Shown here piece after piece: positions 58,081-64,000 of a stretch of DNA of 64,000 bases. The stretch is from positions 85,375,912 to 85,439,911 of the forward strand of contig CM069436.1 in assembly GCA_035610365.1 (NCBI GenBank), in the 5' to 3' direction. The DNA comes from Aquatica leii. Lineage: Eukaryota > Arthropoda > Insecta > Coleoptera > Lampyridae. How positions within the stretch are numbered: position 1 is the stretch's first letter; the number at the start of each line of letters is the position of its first letter. A model generated the notes under the pieces. It was not told the origin of the DNA, did no database searches, and worked only from the letters and a program-made list of their open reading frames with translations. The translations under genes and the position numbers were made by a program.

Positions 58081-59544
58081 CTATTGCGTAACATTTTGAA
58101 ATCGCTAAAAATGTTGAATTCGATAGAAAAATTATATCAAAATAAAGGTAAACTCATGAATAAAAATTAAATTACATGGGTTTTTACGCCATAATCAAGA
58201 AAATTTGTCTTCCTTTCATCACTCAAATACGCAAGATTGTTCAAACAGAAGTGCAAGCTTAAGCTCTTACTCAAGTCAAAATGAAACAACGCGACGTTGC
58301 CAAACTGAATAAATTTACGTGCAATATTAGTTGCAAAAATAAACGAATGTAAAATTGAATTTTAATTGTAATGAACTCTAACGGGACGTTACACTACTGC
58401 ATTTGTTTAATCGTACAGTGTGTTTCATAGCATAGTATACCTATTATTGAATCTTGTTAAATTACTGTGATATTGTCTGTACAAATAGTTGTCTGCTGTT
58501 ACATTTTTTAGACGCCGATCTTAAAATAAAATTACTTTTTCTTAATTTAGTTGTGTTTTATTGGATTTCCCAAAATGCTGTCAGGTAAAAACCAGCAACT
58601 GCTGCTTTTTTCTTGTTTTGGCGCATTTTTAACTAATTATAATTGACACATCAACACTTTATCGAACCCGCTATCCGATCTCCGAGCTGCCGTTACTTTT
58701 CTTTGCAGGACATTAAGTTACATGTATTTAATCGCAATTAAGCCGAGTCCACCTACAAGTTTTGCACTCCTTGACGTGCAAAACTTGCGTTTATGCTAAC
58801 AGTCTTTTTTTTTATTTTTAATTACGTTATATTTTAATTCTGTTACATTATCTAAAAAAAACCAAGCTCTACTATTTAATTTTTTAACAAACTATTAAGT
58901 TTTTTTTTGTCAAAAACACAAATTTGTTGTTTTTATGTATAATTGTAATAGATTTCTTGTCAAACACGATATTTATTTATATATAACTTAATTCCTGTTA
59001 TTTGTTTTTTACGTTGTACTTTTTAACGACGTTTGTTTATAAAACTCGTAAATCTGATAACGTATTTATTTTTAAAAAAGTAATAAGTTTGTTAAGTAAA
59101 TTATTCAATAATAATATCGATATTGTTATCAAGTTTTGCATCCTTTAATTTTGTTTCAGTTTCAAAAAATACCTAAATAAATACTTAAAATAATTTGATC
59201 TGCTTTTATTGATTTATAAGTTAAATTTAATTTGTTTCACAATTTTTAATCTTAGCTTTGGATTTAGTTTTTCTAGCGTTATTTTCATGACTGTATTTGC
59301 CTATCATGTTGTGCGTGCGCAGTTTGGTAGTTCGCTGAATTCAAAAATTAATTTTTGATAAAAAGATTTGTTTTTTGGTTTTCCATGTTTTCAAACTATC
59401 TTTGTATAACTGTTCATTTTTTTTATCTGTACGACCTTTTTGTTGATTTTTTAAATCTTTCTTTGACCGAATTTTGACTGTGTTTGTACCGACGCTAATA
59501 TACATATATAGAGGTTCTAGAAAAAGTAAAAAATAAGCAATAGA
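58081..59544. other. AT-rich gap without recognised gene
   Basis: No coding signal. One striking hairpin at 58757-58788 is listed separately. The candidate exons at 57780-58080 may belong to a gene whose earlier exons lie here, but none is readable. Confidence 0.4.
58757..58788. repeat. Perfect 12-bp inverted repeat with 8-bp loop
   Basis: CAAGTTTTGCAC and GTGCAAAACTTG flank TCCTTGAC in a locally GC-richer spot. Confidence 0.9.
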
Positions 59545-59795
59545 AATAAAATACTTACGCGAACCGAAAACTCACATGGTTTGGGTTTATGAGACTAGAC
59601 GACAAAAAACCAATAAAACAAGCATAGGTAGCAACAAGGAACAAGAAGTGACCGCAATGAAAACCTAGAAAACCCTAGATCGATAGTGTGAAAGAGATAG
59701 TAACAGACAGAAGAATACGTATGACACAGGCAAGAAGGATGGAAAAGGCAAAGAAGATGGCAAATAACAAAAAAATGGTAAAACTTTATCTATAG
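59545..59795 (+). pseudogene. 3' end of a LINE ORF2 (RT C-terminal tail)
   Basis: Plus strand: THMVW and TWFGFMRLDDKKPIKQA, then a frame with several stops, then IDSVKEIVTDRRIRMTQARR and MEKAKKMANNKK. This matches the end of the endonuclease/RT protein of an abundant insect LINE group (HxxRMDDxRxxKQ, then RGRPxxxWIDxVKE, then AxxRxxWK). Only the last 70-80 residues remain, as expected of 5'-truncated insertions. The clade is uncertain. Confidence 0.65.
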
Positions 59796-61826
59796 TAATA
59801 GAGATCAGTAAAATACATTATTTACCCTACACCTTTAAGGGTAAATTTAATTTATTTAGATCTTAAAACACTAATTAACCTTAAATTCTAAACGTCGAAC
59901 TAAAAATTCCATCCAGACAAACATCAGATAATTGTTTTTTTTTGTTTGACTAAAGAACAAATTTTAAGTTTTCTTCTCAATTAAGAAAAGCGATAATACT
60001 ATAAAACTAAAACTTTTTTGTATACTAGCGTTTCGTGCGACGATTTTGTGTTTTTTTATTTTATTTTATTAACTTAACATGTAAATCATAGTTTTAATTT
60101 TTTTAATTTATTTTTAATTTTGTTTATTAAAATATTTACTGTTTTAAAATTAATTTATAAAATATAAATATAAAAATATATTTAAAATAATTGTGCTGTT
60201 TTAGATAGTTTTAATGTATTTTTAGAATTTAATGCATAGAAGCGGTAATTATGTACTTGTTTAATTGTTGTAGTAGACTTATTCTACGCTAGCTCCACAA
60301 ATTATATTGCTTTTGTACATACTATAGCTAAATTTAGAACATGAGATTTAAATGTTGTACATTAACGTTAATTAACGTACAAAATACTAATCCTTTCGTA
60401 ACTAACTTTTATTTTCAAATTGAAATTTATAGTTAATTATTTATTAAATATATAACAAAAATTTGAAAATGTTTAATTTTGCATAAACGTTTTTTTAATT
60501 AATAAATAAATATTAAGACCTTAACAATAATTTTAGTTTTTTAAAAGTCGACGCAAATTACAAGAAGATGTAAAAAAATCATTTGTTTTAAATAAATTGC
60601 AATAATTATAGTATTATTTTAGAATTTACGTCACAAGAAGAAAATAGAAACGCCATTGTAATACATATAATGGTAAAGAACATGCACAAAATTTGTTACT
60701 GTTATAAAAACAAACAAAGTAAAAACAAAATTTTGATATTATAGTTTTACATTCATAAATTCTTAATTAAAATATTAATAGTGTTGTTTATTAAAAAAAT
60801 TAATTATTTTATAAAATCATTATTGTTATTAATTCATAATAATAAAACTAGCCGACGGCGACGCGAATTTTATAACTGCTTTAACAATCTGAAATATTAG
60901 TATTTTGCATAAAAACTGTATTTATTTTTAAAATAATATTTTTATTTGTTTGCCTTTAAATTAACGTAAAATTTAAAATTAAAAAAGCATTGTAGTAAGT
61001 TCGAGCATGTTCGCAGCATATACGTGGCGCATTCCAAAAAAAAAGTAGAAAATTCTAATAAATTATCATCGCATAATGTACTCAAACAGAAACTTCTAGA
61101 AGTATTACGTGCAGATATAAAAGTTGCAGCAGATGGAGCGATTTATTGTGTTGTTGTTGACGCGGTCTGGCAAAAAACAAATGAAATCGCACTGAACTGT
61201 TACTAAGATAAAACAGTTTGAAACAGTGTTTGATAAGTTATTTGACAAAATTCTTTATTGTTTTTTATTTTTATTGTAATTAGTTTAAAATTATTTACTT
61301 AGAAGTAGCAAAACAAGCACTTTAGATTTTTGTAACAACGTTTTGTGCTGCAAGTGAAGACTTCATCAGACCACTAAAACTTTGTTAAATACTCGTAAGT
61401 CAACGACATATAAGCATTAAAAGAACTAACTATATCCTGTACGGGAAAAGATAGGGTTAAGCCCCTCCTTAAATTTTGTATGATAATTTAAACCAATGTA
61501 TGCAGAGGCAAGTTTACACGGCTCAAATTAGTAAAAGCGCGAAAATTCAAAAATTATGTAATGTTTAAGTAGGCATTAAAGATTAAAGTACATAAGAAAA
61601 CGTATAATTTTAAATAAATGTACAAAATTAAAAATTTCTATTTATAACAAATAAATACGTGTACAACCTTACTTATTAATTTAGTTAAAAAATCTATCAA
61701 ATAACACTTGAAGGGAACAACTAAACATTTAAAACGCGTATAAATAAGCGCTTCATTAAATTTTTACATATTAACAAATTTAAGGAACTAAAATTGTGAC
61801 ATATTTTATGGGAGTTTAAATAACAT
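59796..61826. other. Long AT-rich gap without recognised gene
   Basis: The only open frame of note is 61024-61206 (+, 60 codons, includes LKQKLLEVLRADIKVAADGA), which I cannot assign. CCGACGGCGACGCG at about 60852 is an isolated CpG cluster. Confidence 0.45.
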
Positions 61827-62990
61827 TTAGGATAATTCAGATAAAGAAGAGTCATCCTCCACACGAATTATCAACGGTTCCATTATAATCTCCATTGCAA
61901 TGTCAATTTGCCACATTCTTTCTCCTTCAGCTGGTACATGACGAATACCATTCTTCCAGTTTTCTGCAGATAAATTGTCTACTACTTGCTAAAATAATTG
62001 GCGAAGGTTTTTCATTTTAAAGGTTGTATTGTTTTTTGCGACTTTTCTTTTTATTTGACTCCATATCAACTCAATAAGATTTAATTCACAGTGATACGGA
62101 AGCAATCGCAAAACAATATGACACTGTTTTTTGCTATTTCATCAGTTACATACTTTGGCTTGATAGCAGCCTCTCTAACAAGAAACAGAAGTTCAGCTTT
62201 TAGCATATCTGGTAGGTAAATAATTGACTTGCTTTCCAACTAAGCTTGTATATCTGCTTTTTTCGTTCCTGAATTTAGAAACTTTTCGGTTTTCCTGCTA
62301 TGATGAGAAGCATTATCCATCACAATCACAGAATTTTTAGTCTAAGCTTAGAATTTGTGAAAACAAGTTTTCCAAAATTTTTCCAATCATTTCTTTATGA
62401 TAATTTCCAGTTTTCTTTGATTCGAAGCATAGCAAATCACTGATATAAGGCAACAATTGCAAAATGTGTTCCATTATTTCTTCAGGCACTGATTCAACAT
62501 TTAAAAAGATAACTTCAAAAGTCGTATTTCCATAACGAATTTTTTTTTCCTCTTCTTAAATCTTTTTTTTTATAATTTATCCATTTTATACACCTTCACC
62601 TCTATCCTTGGTTTTTTTCTGTAAAATCAATCAATCTTTTTTTTAGTTTAGAAAATCCGTCTGAGACATTTCGGTAACTGTAAGAGTCGTTTTCCTGTAA
62701 ACTGTCTTTTAAATTGATCTGAGTACGGGGTACGTCAATATCAACAGATGTCTACTTTTCAGCATTCTCTATAGCTGCATTTATTGTATTAGTTTTTATA
62801 TGGTTGTTGCCTGGTTTTATAAATTTTCGATAATTTCAGTAACAGACGAAACGTTGGCATTGGTATTTTGAGATATTCTTTTTTTGAATAGACTTTGATA
62901 AAGACTCTTTGCTTTTTATAACTTTTTTTCTATTTTTCTTGTTTAATTTTTTGTTTATTAATTAATTTTTTTTTCTTGCTACTCCCTACA
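61827..62990 (-). pseudogene. Tc1/IS630-like DDE transposase relic
   Basis: The minus strand ends at TAA 61827-61829 after VPAEGERMWQIDIAMEIIME, PLIIRVEDDSSLSELS. Preceding blocks are LRLLPYHCELNLIELIWSQI and KRKVAKNNTTFKMKNLRQLF (about 61990-62130), then a segment near 62220-62330 around the DNASHHS-type second Asp in shifted frames, and GNYHKEMIGKILENLFSQIL (about 62350-62420). This is a DDE_3-type transposase family common in arthropods and ends with Glu as the third catalytic residue (CELNLIE). The N-terminal HTH part to 62990 is nearly erased. Many stops; dead. Confidence 0.8.
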
Positions 62991-63559
62991 GGTTTCTGCG
63001 GACTAGTGATTTTTTTGCTTAAGAGATTTTACTAAAAGAATCAGGCATTACTAAAAAAGGGATTTTTATCATTTAATATTAGGATTGAGCACTGATTTCA
63101 TTTTATATTTTAATTTAGAAGAGTGTCTGTCCCAATAGATATATAATTATTTTTTTTTGGTTACAATAAATTTAAATTTTTTATTAATTTAATAGTGATG
63201 CTTTTATATTATTGTAGATTTTTTTATAAAACATTGTAAAAAAGGCACGGTATAAGCCAGAAAAATTAATTATGAAAAACTTAAATAGTACAAGTACATG
63301 TTAGCTAACAGCTTTTTATGTAACACACACTTTCTTAGAAACAACTCAGTCTGAGTTAGGCACATTTTTAATTGCAACTGTCAAATATTAGATTAAGACA
63401 CAACTTGCATTGAAAATAAGGTCGAAAGTAAAATCGCAACATTGAAAAAACAACTTACATTCATTTGAGAAATACCGATCGATAAGTTATGCAAAATGAC
63501 GGTAGATGATAACTAAATTCACGAATTTGCAAAAATATGACTTAGGCTTATCTTGCATT
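62991..63559. other. AT-rich spacer
   Basis: No gene recognised. It may hold eroded upstream parts of the orphan-family copy that follows. Confidence 0.4.
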
Positions 63560-63715
63560 GGGCTCTTCGTTTAGTAAAGATGAGTGATGTACAAAGTGAA
63601 AGATTTCATCAAAACATTAAAAAATGAAAGAACTATATCATGATAGGTGAGATCCTGTCATGATGGAAGATTATTACTGATTTCTTATTAAAGAAAGCAA
63701 CAGTCAACATAAAAA
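63560..63715 (+). pseudogene. C-terminal remnant of a second orphan-family copy
   Basis: Plus strand: MSDVQSERFHQNIKK, a frameshift, then MKELYHDR*DPVMMEDYY*F and LIKESNSQHKKK. Both stops stand where the family has Trp. It matches the end of the same protein as 2345-3306 (RFHQDI, ME-Y, R-W-P-MM-DY-W), in opposite orientation about 60 kb away. The two copies are strongly diverged. Confidence 0.65.
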
Positions 63716-64000
63716 AAAAATAATTCTATTTATACAAAACTTTAATTTGTCAAGCGCAATTTTTCTTAGTTTCTTCTTTGTTTAACATTTGTAATTACAA
63801 ATATTATCAATCTACTAAAAAAATATGATTATGACTGTAAAACTAGACATAATGCTTTTATTTGTAATGTTAAAAGTTTTTCCGGTGATTGTGGTACGGT
63901 TTGTAGATGATCATCTAACGTTCGTGTCTGTTGAGGTTTTAATTTATAAATAATTACACTCATTTACGTTGTTACGCTGGTTTTCTTGTAACAACCAAAA

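Overview
This window is AT-rich nuclear DNA from an arthropod, most likely an insect. It contains no rRNA, complete tRNA or CRISPR, and I see no intact long host gene. The arthropod call rests on the mix of relics (Copia, BEL/Pao, Jockey-like and R1-like LINEs, piggyBac, mariner of two kinds, hAT, pogo, Crypton), on short introns with GTAAGT/GTGAGT donors, and on AATAAA signals. Nearly everything recognisable is a dead or truncated transposable element. At least ten element groups are represented in 64 kb, in both orientations and sometimes nested.

Layout. 1-2165: pogo-like element whose transposase is followed by a PHD-like finger. 2345-3306 (-): wrecked copy of an orphan multi-copy arthropod protein; the last part of a second copy lies at 63560-63715 (+). 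6025-6506 (+): candidate two-exon micro-gene with a polyA signal. 7255-10745 (-): Copia retrotransposon. It lies just downstream of a candidate host-gene 3' end at 10952-11284 (-). 13495-14566 (-): piggyBac. 15261-15660 (-): BEL/Pao. 16236-17534: almost complete mariner-type element with DD41D spacing. 18610-20356 (-): hAT of the ZBED/FAM200-like kind.

24067-24778 (-): Crypton-type tyrosine recombinase, abutting a Jockey-clade LINE (24780-27240, -). 28980-34260: a very large inverted repeat of about 5.3 kb. Its arms are about 2 kb each and flank an internally deleted transposase-like gene. A 351-bp MITE sits in the right arm with a 9-bp target duplication, and the left arm keeps the empty site. 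35.2-35.6 kb: 54-bp tandem repeats beside a GC-richer, promoter-like island. 38509-39539: internally deleted mariner. 41527-45115: R1-clade LINE (-) whose 3' end is cut by a 140-bp hairpin MITE.

From 45 kb on, sequence is mostly AT-rich and unrecognised. Exceptions are a SINE-like box A/box B pair (49.7 kb), an A-rich LINE linker flanked by 85-bp direct repeats (53.5-54.4 kb), a cluster of heat-shock elements (55.4 kb), a second piggyBac (56.7-57.2 kb, +), two candidate membrane-protein exons (57780-58080, -), a LINE 3' end (59.6 kb) and a Tc1-like DDE pseudogene (61.8-63.0 kb, -).

The genes do not form a pathway. The window reads as a retrotransposon and DNA-transposon graveyard with perhaps three fragments of host transcription units. 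The most unusual structure is the giant inverted repeat with its nested MITE.
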